Positions 1 through 10,092 of a stretch of DNA of 41,742 nt are shown piece after piece. The stretch is from Stenotrophomonas maltophilia (GTDB lineage Bacteria > Pseudomonadota > Gammaproteobacteria > Xanthomonadales > Xanthomonadaceae): the NCBI RefSeq assembly GCF_013464915.1, contig NZ_RAVT01000026.1:39285-81026 (forward strand), written 5' to 3'. The position numbers were made by a program, and so were the translations under genes. The notes under the pieces were generated by a model. The model ran no database searches. It was not told where the DNA came from and saw only the letters and a program-made list of their open reading frames with translations. The first letter of the stretch is position 1. Every line of letters starts with the position of its first letter.

Positions 1-290
1 AAAACGGCTCTGACCCCATTTTGTTTGTCGATATCTGACAGATTTCATCCACGCATGGCGTGGATCTACGAGCCGCCGGTCAACTGTCGAAGGCGGGGCG
101 GTGTCGGATTGCGGGGTGTCAGCCGCATGGATGCGGCTGCCAAGCCCCCAAGGATGGGTTCACGGCGTCCCCGCAATCCGACACCGCCCCGCCAACCCAC
201 GGATAGCCCGCTTTTGACGTTGACGTTGCCGTTGATTCGGCGGGTGCAGGGCGCAGCCCTGCCGCCGCCTCCGGGAGGTAAACTAGCTGG
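1..290. repeat. Intergenic repeat cluster upstream of recQ
   Basis: No gene is visible here. Positions 1-24 carry half of a repeat family whose consensus ends in GGCTCTGACCCC (other copies near 27.1 and 35.6 kb). Positions 46-69 are a GTAG-type palindrome (read on the minus strand GTAGATCCACGC...). Positions 92-116 and 169-193 form an exact 25-base inverted repeat beginning GGCGGGGCGGTGTCGG, enclosing a smaller hairpin at 121-138 (AGCCGCA / TGCGGCT). The last 80 bases lead into recQ; a GGGAGG motif lies about 12 bases before its ATG. Confidence 0.8.
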
Positions 291-2096
<1,806 letters not shown>

Positions 2097-2123
2097 CCGT
2101 TTTTCCGCGCCGCGCTACGCGCT

Positions 2124-2145
2124 CGCCGGGCATGGCCTGGCGCTA
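2124..2145. repeat. GTAG-type palindromic repeat
   Basis: The minus strand reads GTAGCGCCAGGCCATGCCCG, an imperfect hairpin starting with GTAG as in Stenotrophomonas SMAG elements. It lies between recQ and copL and may form a stem at the end of the recQ transcript. Confidence 0.65.
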
Positions 2146-2242
2146 CCGCAACCCGTGCGCCGGGACATTGGTGCAGGTCCAACCTTGAACCGGCCATTCA
2201 GCCGGAAGTGCATCCACGCCCGCTTGCGGCTAGATTAGCGCC

Positions 2243-2626
2243 ATGTCCCTCGCCTCGACCCTGCTTCGTGTCTTGCTCATGCTCAGCCTGTTGCTCAACG
2301 GGCTGAACGCGGCGATGGCCAGCGGTCATGAGGAAATGGGGCGGATGGCCCATGCCATGGCCGCCCCGGTTGAAGGCGGTGATGCCGACTGCCACCACCA
2401 CGCCGCCATGCAGGCCGACCAGGCCCCGCAGGCCAAGGCCCCCGCCCACGACGCCCACTGCCAGATCAAGGACTGCGTGCGCAGCTGCGCCCAGCACCCG
2501 CTGCTGGTGGTGCAGCCGTTGCCGTACCTGGCGGGCCCGGCGTTGTCGCTGGCCCCGCAGCCGATGCCGGCCACCGGCCGCCCGGCGCCACCGCTGCCGC
2601 CCATCTCACGCCCTCCCATCGGCTGA
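2243..2626 (+). CDS. copL: CopL-type metal-binding copper regulatory protein
   Basis: A 127-residue small exported protein. Residues 1-27 form a signal peptide (LLRVLLMLSLLLNGLNAAMA). The mature part is rich in His, Met and Cys: GHEEMGRMAHAM, DADCHHHAAM, DAHCQIKDCVRSCAQH. The C-terminus is proline-rich. This composition and the position just before copA match CopL, the first gene of copLAB in Xanthomonas and Stenotrophomonas, where it is needed for copper-induced expression of copA and copB. The binding chemistry is inferred from the residues. The gap to copA is 75 bases, so one transcript is likely. The opposite frames are shadows. Confidence 0.85.
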   Translation: MSLASTLLRVLLMLSLLLNGLNAAMASGHEEMGRMAHAMAAPVEGGDADCHHHAAMQADQAPQAKAPAHDAHCQIKDCVRSCAQHPLLVVQPLPYLAGPALSLAPQPMPATGRPAPPLPPISRPPIG

Positions 2627-2701
2627 TTCCCGACGCACTGTGCGCCCTGCGCACCGGAGCCGGCCGCCTGCCGGCGTCTTTCCGTGTCTGGAGTCTCCAC
2701 C

Positions 2702-4513
2702 ATGAATACCCGCAATCCCCCCGGTCCGGGCGCTGTGCCCATGCCGTCGCGACGCCTGTTCGTACAGGGTCTTGCCGCCGGTGGCGTGGTCGCCGGCATC
2801 GCTGCCGTCGGCGTGCCGCAGCGCGCGCTTGCCGCGGCCACTGCCACCCCACGCCTGGCCGGTGCGCCCGCTGTCCTCAGTGACACCCGCATCGAACTGG
2901 CCATCGGCGAATCGCTGGCCAATTTCACCGGCCGTACCCGCCCGGCGATCACCGTCAACGGCTCGCTGCCAGCGCCGATCCTGCGCTGGCGCGAAGGCCA
3001 GACGGTGGATCTGTTCGTACGCAACACGCTGGAACGCCACCCGACCTCGATCCACTGGCACGGCATCCTGCTGCCGGCCAACATGGACGGCGTGCCGGGC
3101 CTGAGCTTCAACGGCATCGGCCCCGGCGAGACCTACCACTACCACTTCCAGCTGAAGCAGTCGGGCACCTACTGGTATCACAGCCACTCGATGTTCCAGG
3201 AGCAGGCCGGCCTGTACGGTGCGCTGATCATCGACCCGGCCGAACCGGCGCCGTACCACCACGACCGCGAGCACGTGATCATGCTGTCGGACTGGACCGA
3301 CATGGATCCCGGCGCGCTGTTCCGGCGCATGAAGAAGCTCGCCGAGCATGACAACTACTACAAGCGCACCCTGCCCGACTTCCTGCGTGACGTGAAGCGC
3401 GCGGGCTGGTCGGCCGCGCTGTCGGACCGTGGCATGTGGGGCCGGATGCGGATGACGCCGACCGACATCTCCGACATCAACGCGCACACCTACACCTACC
3501 TGATGAACGGCACCGCCCCGGCCGGCAACTGGACCGGGCTGTTCCGCAGTGGCGAGAAGGTGCTGCTGCGCTTCATCAACGGCGCCTCGATGACCTACTT
3601 CGATGTGCGTATCCCCGGCCTGAAGATGACCGTGGTGGCCGCCGATGGCCAGTACATCCATCCGGTCAGCATCGACGAGTTCCGTATCGCCCCGGCAGAA
3701 ACCTACGACGTGCTGGTTGAGCCGACCGGCCAGGACGCCTTCACCATCTTCTGCCAGGACATGGGCCGCACCGGCTACGCCGCCGGCACGCTGGCGGTGC
3801 GCCATGGCCTGCAGGCACCGATCCCTGCGCGCGACCCGCGCCCGCTGTTGACGATGAGCGACATGGGGCATGACATGGGCTCGGGCGGGCATGGCGGTCA
3901 CGACATGGCCGCGATGAAGAGCATGGAAGGCGGCTGCGGCGCCAGCATGGGCCACGGTGCGCACGGCGGTGGCGATGCCGCCAGCAAGGCACCGAAGCAC
4001 CCTGCCAGCGAACGCAACAACCCGCTGGTGGACATGCAGAGTTCGGCCTCCGAACCGAAGCTGGACGACCCCGGCATCGGCCTGCGCGACAACGGCCGCC
4101 AGGTGCTGACCTACGGCGCGATGCGCAGCCTGTTCGAAGACCCCGATGGTCGCGAGCCGATCCGCGAGATCGAGTTGCACCTGACCGGCCACATGGAGAA
4201 ATTCTCCTGGTCGTTCGACGGCATCCCGTTCGCCAGCGCCGAGCCGCTGCGGCTGAACTACGGCGAACGCATGCGCATCGTGCTGGTCAACGACACCATG
4301 ATGCAGCACCCGATCCACCTGCACGGCGTGTGGAGCGATCTGGAAAACGCGCAAGATGAGTTCCAGGTCCGCAAGCACACCATCGACATGCCGCCGGGCA
4401 CCCGCCGCAGCTATCGCGTGCGTGCCGATGCACTCGGTCGCTGGGCCTACCACTGCCATCTGCTGTACCACATGGAAGCGGGGATGATGCGCGAAGTGAG
4501 GATCGAAGAATGA
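2702..4513 (+). CDS. copA: Copper-resistance multicopper oxidase CopA
   Basis: A 603-residue periplasmic multicopper oxidase, proposed to oxidise Cu(I) and bind copper. The start at 2702 gives a twin-arginine signal (SRRLFVQGLAAGG, about residues 16-28), which fits export of a folded copper enzyme; the frame is open upstream, but a GGAG lies ahead of this ATG. Copper-ligand motifs are all present: IHWHGILL and YWYHSHS in the first cupredoxin domain, and HPIHLHG and YHCHLLYHMEAGM near the end. A Met/His/Gly-rich insert (about residues 380-430: MSDMGHDMG..., GHGAHGG) resembles copper-binding loops of other CopA/PcoA proteins. The stop overlaps the copB start by ATGA, so the two are translationally coupled. 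Confidence 0.96.
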   Translation: MNTRNPPGPGAVPMPSRRLFVQGLAAGGVVAGIAAVGVPQRALAAATATPRLAGAPAVLSDTRIELAIGESLANFTGRTRPAITVNGSLPAPILRWREGQTVDLFVRNTLERHPTSIHWHGILLPANMDGVPGLSFNGIGPGETYHYHFQLKQSGTYWYHSHSMFQEQAGLYGALIIDPAEPAPYHHDREHVIMLSDWTDMDPGALFRRMKKLAEHDNYYKRTLPDFLRDVKRAGWSAALSDRGMWGRMRMTPTDISDINAHTYTYLMNGTAPAGNWTGLFRSGEKVLLRFINGASMTYFDVRIPGLKMTVVAADGQYIHPVSIDEFRIAPAETYDVLVEPTGQDAFTIFCQDMGRTGYAAGTLAVRHGLQAPIPARDPRPLLTMSDMGHDMGSGGHGGHDMAAMKSMEGGCGASMGHGAHGGGDAASKAPKHPASERNNPLVDMQSSASEPKLDDPGIGLRDNGRQVLTYGAMRSLFEDPDGREPIREIELHLTGHMEKFSWSFDGIPFASAEPLRLNYGERMRIVLVNDTMMQHPIHLHGVWSDLENAQDEFQVRKHTIDMPPGTRRSYRVRADALGRWAYHCHLLYHMEAGMMREVRIEE

Positions 4514-5520
4514 ACCGCTCAGTGCTTTCCCCCAGCCTGCTGGCCCTGGGCCTGGCCGCCGCACTGCCGGTGTTCGCGCAGTCGCACGCGGGCCATGACA
4601 TGGGCGCGATGGACGCGCCTGCGAAGACCGCGACGACGCCGGTCGATCCGGTCGATCATTCGAAGATGGATCATTCGAAGATGGACCACTCGACCATGGA
4701 TCATTCGAAGATGGACCACGGCGCGATGCAGCCAGCGGCGATGGACCATTCCGGCATGGATCACTCCAGGATGGACCACGCGGCGATGGGCCACGGCACG
4801 CCTGCGCCGACCGAACCGCGCGAACCGATTCCGGTACCCACCGATGCCGACCGCGCCGCCGCCTTCCCGCCGATCGCGCATGGCGCGATGGAACACGCGC
4901 CGGAGATCAACAGCCTGCTGCTGATCGATCGCCTTGAACACTGGGACGGCAAGAGCAGCAACGGCCAGGCCTGGGAAGCCACCGGCTGGATCGGCGGCAA
5001 CATCAACCGCCTGTGGCTGCGCACCGACGGTGAACGCAGCCGTGGCCGCACCGAGTCGTCATCGCTGGAAGCCCTGTACGGCCGCAGCGTGTCGCCGTGG
5101 TGGGACGTGCTGGTCGGCGTGCGCCAGGACTTCCGTCCCGCCGACTCGCGCACCTGGGCGGCGATCGGCATCCAGGGCCTGGCGCCGTACAAGTTCGAGA
5201 GCTCGGCCACGCTGTACATGGGCTCCGGCGGCCAGGTGCTGGCCAAGGCCGAGGTCGAGTACGACGTGCTGTTGACCAACCGCCTGATCCTGCAGCCGCT
5301 GCTGGAAGCCACGGTGGCAGCCAAGGACGAGCCGGAATACGGCATCGGCCGCGGACTGAACAAGGTCGAAGCCGGGCTGCGCCTGCGCTACGAGTTCAGC
5401 CGCCGCTTCGCGCCGTACATCGGTATCAGCCACGAACGCAGTTTCGGCGGCACCGCCGACTATGCCGGTGACCACGCGCGCGACACGCGTTGGGTGGCCG
5501 GCATCCGCATGTGGTTCTGA
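4510..5520 (+). CDS. copB: Copper-resistance outer-membrane protein CopB
   Basis: A 336-residue CopB/PcoB-type outer-membrane protein. Residues 1-24 are a signal peptide ending VFAQ. Residues about 50-95 hold a chain of MDHS/MDHSKMDH units (at least seven MDH repeats), a plausible copper-sequestering region. The rest is the conserved CopB beta-barrel: LEHWDGKSSNGQAWEATGW, LYGRSVSPWWD, and a terminal aromatic residue (IRMWF), as expected for BAM-dependent insertion. Its ATG overlaps the copA stop by four bases. The repeat count is the likely variable part between strains, since the codons themselves are near-identical (GATCATTCGAAGATG repeated). A short GC-rich hairpin (5545-5564) follows the stop but has no T-run. 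Confidence 0.95.
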   Translation: MNRSVLSPSLLALGLAAALPVFAQSHAGHDMGAMDAPAKTATTPVDPVDHSKMDHSKMDHSTMDHSKMDHGAMQPAAMDHSGMDHSRMDHAAMGHGTPAPTEPREPIPVPTDADRAAAFPPIAHGAMEHAPEINSLLLIDRLEHWDGKSSNGQAWEATGWIGGNINRLWLRTDGERSRGRTESSSLEALYGRSVSPWWDVLVGVRQDFRPADSRTWAAIGIQGLAPYKFESSATLYMGSGGQVLAKAEVEYDVLLTNRLILQPLLEATVAAKDEPEYGIGRGLNKVEAGLRLRYEFSRRFAPYIGISHERSFGGTADYAGDHARDTRWVAGIRMWF

Positions 5521-5601
5521 TCAGCGGAATGTGAGCAACCGCCAGCCCCGGCAGCCGCCGGGGCCGGCTACACTGCGCCACGTTCCAATGCAGGCCCCGC
5601 C

Positions 5602-6114
5602 ATGTCGCTGCAGATCCGCCGCGCCACCCTCGCCGATGTCGACGCGCTGTCGGCCATCGCCATCACCACCTACAACGCAACCTGGGGCGACTCGTACCCG
5701 GCCCAGGAGCTGCAGGATTTCCTGCAGGCGCACTACAGCAGCGAACCGCAGCGCGCCGAACTGTCCGACCCGCGCAGTGCGATCTGGCTGCTGATGGACG
5801 GCAACAGCGTGGTCGGCTACCTGGCCGCCGGTGCCAACACCCTGCCGCATGCCGAGGCCCGCGAAGGCGACATCGAACTGAAGCGTTTCTACATCCTGGG
5901 CGCCTACCAGAATGGCGGCCATGGCGCGCGCCTGATGGAAGCGTTCATGGCGTGGCTGGACCACCCGCAGCGCCGCACCCTGTGGGTGGGCGTATGGGAA
6001 GAGAACTTCGGCGCGCAACGCTTCTACGCGCGCTACGGCTGCAGCAAGGTCGGCGAGTACGAGTTCATCGTCGGCGACACCCACGACCGCGAGTTCATTC
6101 TGCGCCGCGGGTAA
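5602..6114 (+). CDS. GNAT family N-acetyltransferase
   Basis: A 170-residue protein beginning LQIRRATLADVDALSAIA, the usual GNAT N-terminal strand and helix. The acetyl-CoA binding region is about residues 93-110 (LKRFYILGAYQNGGHGARLM, Q-x-x-G-x-G/A type). The C-terminal motif is ENFGAQRFYARYG...KVGEYEF. The substrate cannot be told from sequence. A second GNAT at 32025-32546 shares long identical stretches (ENFGAQRFYARYG; GDTHD-x-EFILRR), so the two are close paralogues. No strong ribosome-binding site is seen. It is followed by a paired GTAG palindrome. Confidence 0.9.
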   Translation: MSLQIRRATLADVDALSAIAITTYNATWGDSYPAQELQDFLQAHYSSEPQRAELSDPRSAIWLLMDGNSVVGYLAAGANTLPHAEAREGDIELKRFYILGAYQNGGHGARLMEAFMAWLDHPQRRTLWVGVWEENFGAQRFYARYGCSKVGEYEFIVGDTHDREFILRRG

Positions 6115-6121
6115 TCGCGCC

Positions 6122-6183
6122 GTAGAGTCGAGCTTGCTCGACTGCTTTCCAGCCTTTTTAGAGTCGAGCAAACTCGACTCTAC
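6122..6183. repeat. Paired GTAG palindromes (SMAG-like dimer)
   Basis: Two inverted hairpins face each other: GTAGAGTCGAGCTTGCTCGAC, then, after a T-rich spacer, GAGTCGAGCAAACTCGACTCTAC. It lies between the convergent GNAT and zinc-ribbon genes and could terminate both. Confidence 0.75.
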
Positions 6184-6196
6184 AAAAGCGGCGCGC

Positions 6197-6523
6197 CTAG
6201 AAATCAAACAGCTCCGACAGGAAGCTGTCCTTCTTCTTTTTCTTGTAGCCGTGGCCGTACTGCTGGCCACGGTTGTCCTCGTAGCGCTGGCCAAGGTGGC
6301 GGGTATCGCGGTGCATCACCGGCGGCGGCGCAGCGGCCGGCTGCGACTGCACCGGCGCGGGTGGCGGTACTGCAGCACCGGCACCGGCACCGGCGCGCTC
6401 GATGATCTTGTCCAGCTCGCCACGGTCCAGCCACACGCCACGGCAACCGGGGCAGTAATCGATCTCGATGCCATGGCGCTCGGCCATCTGCAGGGTCTGG
6501 GTCTTGCACACGGGGCACAGCAT
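6197..6523 (-). CDS. TFIIB-type zinc-ribbon protein
   Basis: A 108-residue protein. The N-terminus is a zinc ribbon: CPVC (residues 3-6) and CPGCRGVWLDRGELDKI (about 24-40), the motif of the zf-TFIIB family (E. coli YjdF/YqcK-like short proteins). A Pro/Ala linker follows, then a lysine run (GYKKKKKDSF) and an acidic/aromatic end (LSELFDF). The start at 6523 is preferred: AGGAG lies 8 bases upstream, while the other ATG at 6529 is too close to that site. The gene is convergent with the GNAT gene and divergent from the CPBP gene at 6673. Its function is unknown; nucleic-acid or protein binding is inferred from the fold only. Confidence 0.85.
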   Translation of the reverse strand: MLCPVCKTQTLQMAERHGIEIDYCPGCRGVWLDRGELDKIIERAGAGAGAAVPPPAPVQSQPAAAPPPVMHRDTRHLGQRYEDNRGQQYGHGYKKKKKDSFLSELFDF

Positions 6524-6672
6524 CGGCATTGCTCCTGTCGGTCTGGCATCGACTGTACCTGCCCTGTGATGACTGTGCGGCAACGCATGACCGATGGCAC
6601 AGGGACTTCCGGCGTGCGCCTCAGCCGCCGCTGCGCCCGCACACTGCGCCCAGACCCGCAAGGAGTGCGTAC

Positions 6673-7440
6673 ATGACCGTCCTGTCCCGTTTGCCCGGCC
6701 CACTACGCCTGTTGCTGGTGCTGCTCGGCGTCGGCCTCGGTCTGAATCTGCGTGATGTTGCTGCGGCCGCAGGCGCGCCGATTCCCGCCTTGCCTATGCC
6801 TTACGGCGGCAGCCTGCTCGACAACGCACTGGCCGTGCTGCTGGCGCTGCTGCTGGCCGCACTGCTGCGCCCCCGCGGGCTGGGCCTGATGGCCAGCCTC
6901 GGCCTGCGGGGGAAAAGTTGGCGCGGCCCGATGTGGGTGCTGCTGGCCAGCCTGCCCTGCTGGCTGGGCCTGGCGCTGCTGGGCACGCCCAACGCCGCAC
7001 TGACCGCCCTGGATGCAACGATGCTTGCCGTGCTGTTCCCGCTGGCCGAGGAAGTGCTGTTCCGCGGCCTCGGCTTCGTGCTGCTGGTGAAGCTCATTCG
7101 CGGCCCGTGGGCCCTGCTCGCGCTGCCTCAGGCGCTGCTGTTCGGCTGGGTGCACTGGCTGGGTTTCGGCGGCTTCGACGGCGGCGGCACCGCCTTGTTC
7201 GTCGGCGCGGTCATCGCGCTGGGCGGCTTCATCTTCGCCTGGCTGGACCATCTGGATGGCGACACCCTCTGGTGTGGCCTGGTGCTGCACGTGTCGATGA
7301 ACCTGGCCTGGAATGTGTTCAGCCTTGATGACGCCGTCGCGCTCGGCTGGCAGGCCACCAGCCTGCGCATCGGCACTGCCCGGCTGGCAGTAGCGGTACT
7401 GGCCTGGCAGGTACGCCAGCGGCGCCAGCGCCCGCTGTAA
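6673..7440 (+). CDS. CPBP family intramembrane metalloprotease
   Basis: A 255-residue polytopic membrane protein. The CPBP (Abi/Rce1-like) motifs are visible: EEVLFRG (about residues 125-131), a WVHW segment (about 157-160) and HVSMNLAWN (about 209-217). The catalytic Glu pair and the His residues needed for activity are kept. Members cleave prenylated or membrane-bound substrates, or serve in bacteriocin immunity. No peptide gene accompanies this one, so a housekeeping role is more likely. The ATG at 6673 has AGGAG 7 bases upstream; the frame is open further upstream but without a better start. Compare the second CPBP protein at 11265, which does accompany a peptide gene. Confidence 0.88.
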   Translation: MTVLSRLPGPLRLLLVLLGVGLGLNLRDVAAAAGAPIPALPMPYGGSLLDNALAVLLALLLAALLRPRGLGLMASLGLRGKSWRGPMWVLLASLPCWLGLALLGTPNAALTALDATMLAVLFPLAEEVLFRGLGFVLLVKLIRGPWALLALPQALLFGWVHWLGFGGFDGGGTALFVGAVIALGGFIFAWLDHLDGDTLWCGLVLHVSMNLAWNVFSLDDAVALGWQATSLRIGTARLAVAVLAWQVRQRRQRPL

Positions 7441-7532
7441 CGCCCACTTAGCCTGGCGTGCACGCCGGGATCACCCCCGGCTTGCGCATACTTGCGCGCC
7501 TTTTCATTGCTGCTTTCCGGAGCTGTAGCGTC

Positions 7533-7955
7533 ATGTTGCTGTCCAAGCGCCACGTTGAACCCCGCGTCCTGCTGATCGAGGACGCCGAGGAAACCCGCGA
7601 GCTGAGCCGTCTTGCGCTGGAAAGCCAGGCCTGCCACGTGGTGGGCGTGAGCTCCGCCGAAGCGGCACTGGGCCTGCTGGCCGCAGGCGAGCGTTTCGAC
7701 CTGCTGTTCACCGACGTCAATCTGGGCCCGATCAGCGGCATTGAAGCCGCCAACCGGGTCCGCGGCCTCCATCCCCAGCTGCCGATCCTGGTGACGTCGG
7801 GCATGGACCAGCACCAGGTGCTGCCGCAGCTGCGCGATGGCATCCATTTCCTGCCCAAGCCCTACAACATGAGCGAGCTGCTCGACGCCATCCGGCTGTG
7901 CTTCCGGCACGCCGATGTGGGCGTGTTGACCGGACCGGATGCACAGGCGGCCTGA
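7533..7955 (+). CDS. Single-domain response regulator
   Basis: A 140-residue protein made of one receiver domain. The acidic pocket is ED (residues 15-16), the phosphoacceptor Asp lies in FTDVNLG, the conserved Ser in VTSG, and the Lys in FLPKPYN. No output domain follows, so it probably acts through a partner, or as a phosphate sink. No histidine kinase is nearby. The start at 7533 is chosen because it leaves only a short basic lead (LLSKRHVEPR) before VLLIEDAEE. A paired GTAG repeat follows. Confidence 0.9.
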   Translation: MLLSKRHVEPRVLLIEDAEETRELSRLALESQACHVVGVSSAEAALGLLAAGERFDLLFTDVNLGPISGIEAANRVRGLHPQLPILVTSGMDQHQVLPQLRDGIHFLPKPYNMSELLDAIRLCFRHADVGVLTGPDAQAA

Positions 7956-7960
7956 GGCAT

Positions 7961-8021
7961 TCATCCACGCACGGCGTGGATCTACCGGTTTTTTGCAGTA
8001 GATCCACGCCATGCGTGGATG
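7961..8021. repeat. Paired GTAG palindromes
   Basis: Two hairpins in opposite orientation (CATCCACGCACGGCGTGGATCTAC and GTAGATCCACGCCATGCGTGGATG) separated by a T-rich spacer. They lie between the convergent response regulator and esterase genes. Confidence 0.8.
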
Positions 8022-8031
8022 CCGCCCACCA

Positions 8032-8970
8032 TCAACCGCTGCTGTACGGTCCGGTACCCGGGAACACCTTCAGCAGCGCACGGGTGATCATGTCCGGGTA
8101 GACGGTGAAGTGGTCCTCGTCATCGATCACCATGTTCTCCACCTTCACCGATCGCCCGCTGCTGCGCAGCTGCTCGGCGAATTCGGCGTTGTGGCGCAGC
8201 ATGTCGTTGCGGGTGAAATATCGCGGCTCAGGCTTGACCGTTTCAAAGCTGCCCACCGACAACACCACCGTGGTCGGCTGCGCCGGCGCCTTGGCCTCGG
8301 CCTGCATGCGCGGCACCCGATGGTCGTCGAACCACAGCGATGGGCTGGACAGGATGTAGGTGCGGAACATGTCCGGGCGCGTGGTCAGCACATAGGCCCC
8401 GAACAGGCCACCATAGGAATGACCCGCATAGGCACGCCGCGCCGGATCGGTGCGGTAGCGCGCATCGATCATCGGCAGCACCTGCTCAGCGAGGAAATCG
8501 CGGTAGTGCGCCGCGCCGCCGTAGCTGACGTCATCGCTGTAATCACGCGGATCGGTACGCGCCGGGTCGCTGGGCGTGTAATCGCGCGAGCGGCTCTGCT
8601 TGGAAGTCAGGCCCTCCTGCGGCGGCAGCCCGACCAGGATGAAATCCTCCAGGTTGACGCCCTTCTGCCCCACCATGTTGCGCACGCTGCGCACCAACGG
8701 AAAACTGTACAGCGCATCGGTCACGTACAGCACCGGGTAGTGCTTTTCCGGATGTGCGGCGTAGTCGGCCGGCAACGCCACCCAGACCGGGTAATCGCGG
8801 CCGACCGGGTCGTGCACGCGCAGCGCTTCGGTATCCGGCAGTACCACACCCGGCGCAGCGGTGGCCGGGCTCTCCTTCGCTTCACTCTGCGCTGCCGGCG
8901 GCGCCACCGACATCGCACAGCCACTCACGGCCAGGCAGGCCGCCACACTCCATCCACGCACACGCAGCAT
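8032..8970 (-). CDS. Esterase D/IroE-like alpha/beta hydrolase, lipoprotein
   Basis: A 312-residue secreted hydrolase of the Esterase D (Fes/IroE-like) family. The start at 8970 gives a lipoprotein signal (VAACLAVSGC), with GGGAGAG upstream; the longer frame to 9036 lacks support. Features: PVLYVTDALYSFP near the oxyanion strand, the nucleophile elbow GHSYGG (Ser), and a late His in DDEDHFTVYPD. Members hydrolyse siderophore esters or other short esters. No siderophore genes are near, so the substrate is unknown. It is tandem with a paralogue 82 bases upstream (9053-9904). Confidence 0.87.
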   Translation of the reverse strand: MLRVRGWSVAACLAVSGCAMSVAPPAAQSEAKESPATAAPGVVLPDTEALRVHDPVGRDYPVWVALPADYAAHPEKHYPVLYVTDALYSFPLVRSVRNMVGQKGVNLEDFILVGLPPQEGLTSKQSRSRDYTPSDPARTDPRDYSDDVSYGGAAHYRDFLAEQVLPMIDARYRTDPARRAYAGHSYGGLFGAYVLTTRPDMFRTYILSSPSLWFDDHRVPRMQAEAKAPAQPTTVVLSVGSFETVKPEPRYFTRNDMLRHNAEFAEQLRSSGRSVKVENMVIDDEDHFTVYPDMITRALLKVFPGTGPYSSG

Positions 8971-9052
8971 CCACACTCTCCCGTTGCGGGCGGCGCACCG
9001 GATGGCGCCGCTGCCGCATCCTTGCATGGTGCGCAAGCCGCTGCCAGTGCGG

Positions 9053-9904
9053 TCAGGGCGAGGCCGGCGGCGGCGCCGGGAACAGCGTGCGCAGCGCCTG
9101 CAATGCGGCCGGATGATAGATGGTGGCGTGGGTTTCCTCCGGCAGCGGCAGGTATTTCACCAGCGGCGACGGCGATGCCTGCTGCAGCAGCGTGGCCAAC
9201 TGCGCGGCGGACGCAGCCAGCTCCGGCTGCCCACTGCTGGCCAGGAACACGCGCGGCTGCGCACGCGTCACCGCCGGCAGCCGCTTGGCCGCAGCGGCCA
9301 ACATCGTGCCCCGGTTCCACCACAGGCTGGGGTCCAGCGCGATGTAGCTGTTGAACAGTGTCGGTTCCTGCAGCAGCGTTTCAACCACGAACAGGCCGGC
9401 CAACGATTCACCGATCAGCGCGCGCTCGTCGGTGGTCGGGTAACGCTGGCGCACCTGCGGCATCAGTTCATCGCGCAGGAACGTGCGGTAGGCCGCCGAG
9501 CCGCCGATGCGCGGCGCAATCTTCTGGTCCTGCGGGTCGTTGCTGGGGCCGGTCATGTCGCGGCGGCGCTCGGTGTTCTCGATGCCGACCAGCAGGAACG
9601 GACGCATGCTGCCGTTGCCGCTCAGCACCTGCACCAGCCCGGCCACATGCAGGAAGTCCTCGCCGATGCCGCCATCGGGCATGTAGAGCACCGGCAGCGG
9701 CGTTTTCGGGTCCAGGCCCCAGGGCTGCGGGCGATAGACGTTGATGCGGCGGGTCTCGCCCAGCGCCTTCGATTCGATGGTGAAGGTCTCGCCGATCACC
9801 AGCGGCGTGGCCGGCGTTGTCTGCGCGGACGGCGCCGGTTCGGCGGCCATCAGTGGCGTGGTGGAGACAGCGGACAACAACAGCGACAGCACGATGAGGC
9901 GCAT
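9053..9904 (-). CDS. Esterase D/IroE-like alpha/beta hydrolase, secreted
   Basis: A 283-residue paralogue of the preceding esterase. Residues 1-22 are a signal peptide (LIVLSLLLSAVSTTPLMAAE). The motifs correspond: PVLYMPDGGIGEDF, a nucleophile elbow GESLAG (Ser flanked by Glu instead of His) and a late His in EETHATIYHP. The start at 9904 begins the signal peptide; the reading frame extends to 10078, but that part overlaps a palindromic repeat and is not credible. Export to the periplasm or outside is expected. Tandem duplication with divergence is the simplest explanation for the pair. Confidence 0.87.
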   Translation of the reverse strand: MRLIVLSLLLSAVSTTPLMAAEPAPSAQTTPATPLVIGETFTIESKALGETRRINVYRPQPWGLDPKTPLPVLYMPDGGIGEDFLHVAGLVQVLSGNGSMRPFLLVGIENTERRRDMTGPSNDPQDQKIAPRIGGSAAYRTFLRDELMPQVRQRYPTTDERALIGESLAGLFVVETLLQEPTLFNSYIALDPSLWWNRGTMLAAAAKRLPAVTRAQPRVFLASSGQPELAASAAQLATLLQQASPSPLVKYLPLPEETHATIYHPAALQALRTLFPAPPPASP

Positions 9905-9994
9905 GGGGAAAACCCATCCTGGGAAAGAGACCGAGGATACCGCCCTGCCGCAGGCATTGGCGGCTTCGGCACGCTCAACACCCCTGCCAGATGC

Positions 9995-10092
9995 GTAGAT
10001 CCACGCCATGCGTCGATGGATCACTGTAGAGCCTAGCCCACGCTCGGCTAGGCCTTGGTGCAAACCGCAGCCGCGCATGGCTCGGCTCTACA
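9995..10092. repeat. Cluster of GTAG palindromes
   Basis: GTAGATCCACGCCATGCGT, then GTAGAGCCTAGCCCACGCTCGGCTAGG, then the inverse GCGCATGGCTCGGCTCTAC. Three related palindromic units lie close together upstream of the esterase pair. Confidence 0.75.

Noticed and set aside
2606..4564. Antisense frame of 652 residues across copA
   Set aside because: Copper-oxidase motifs are on the plus strand; the antisense reading has no recognisable domain.
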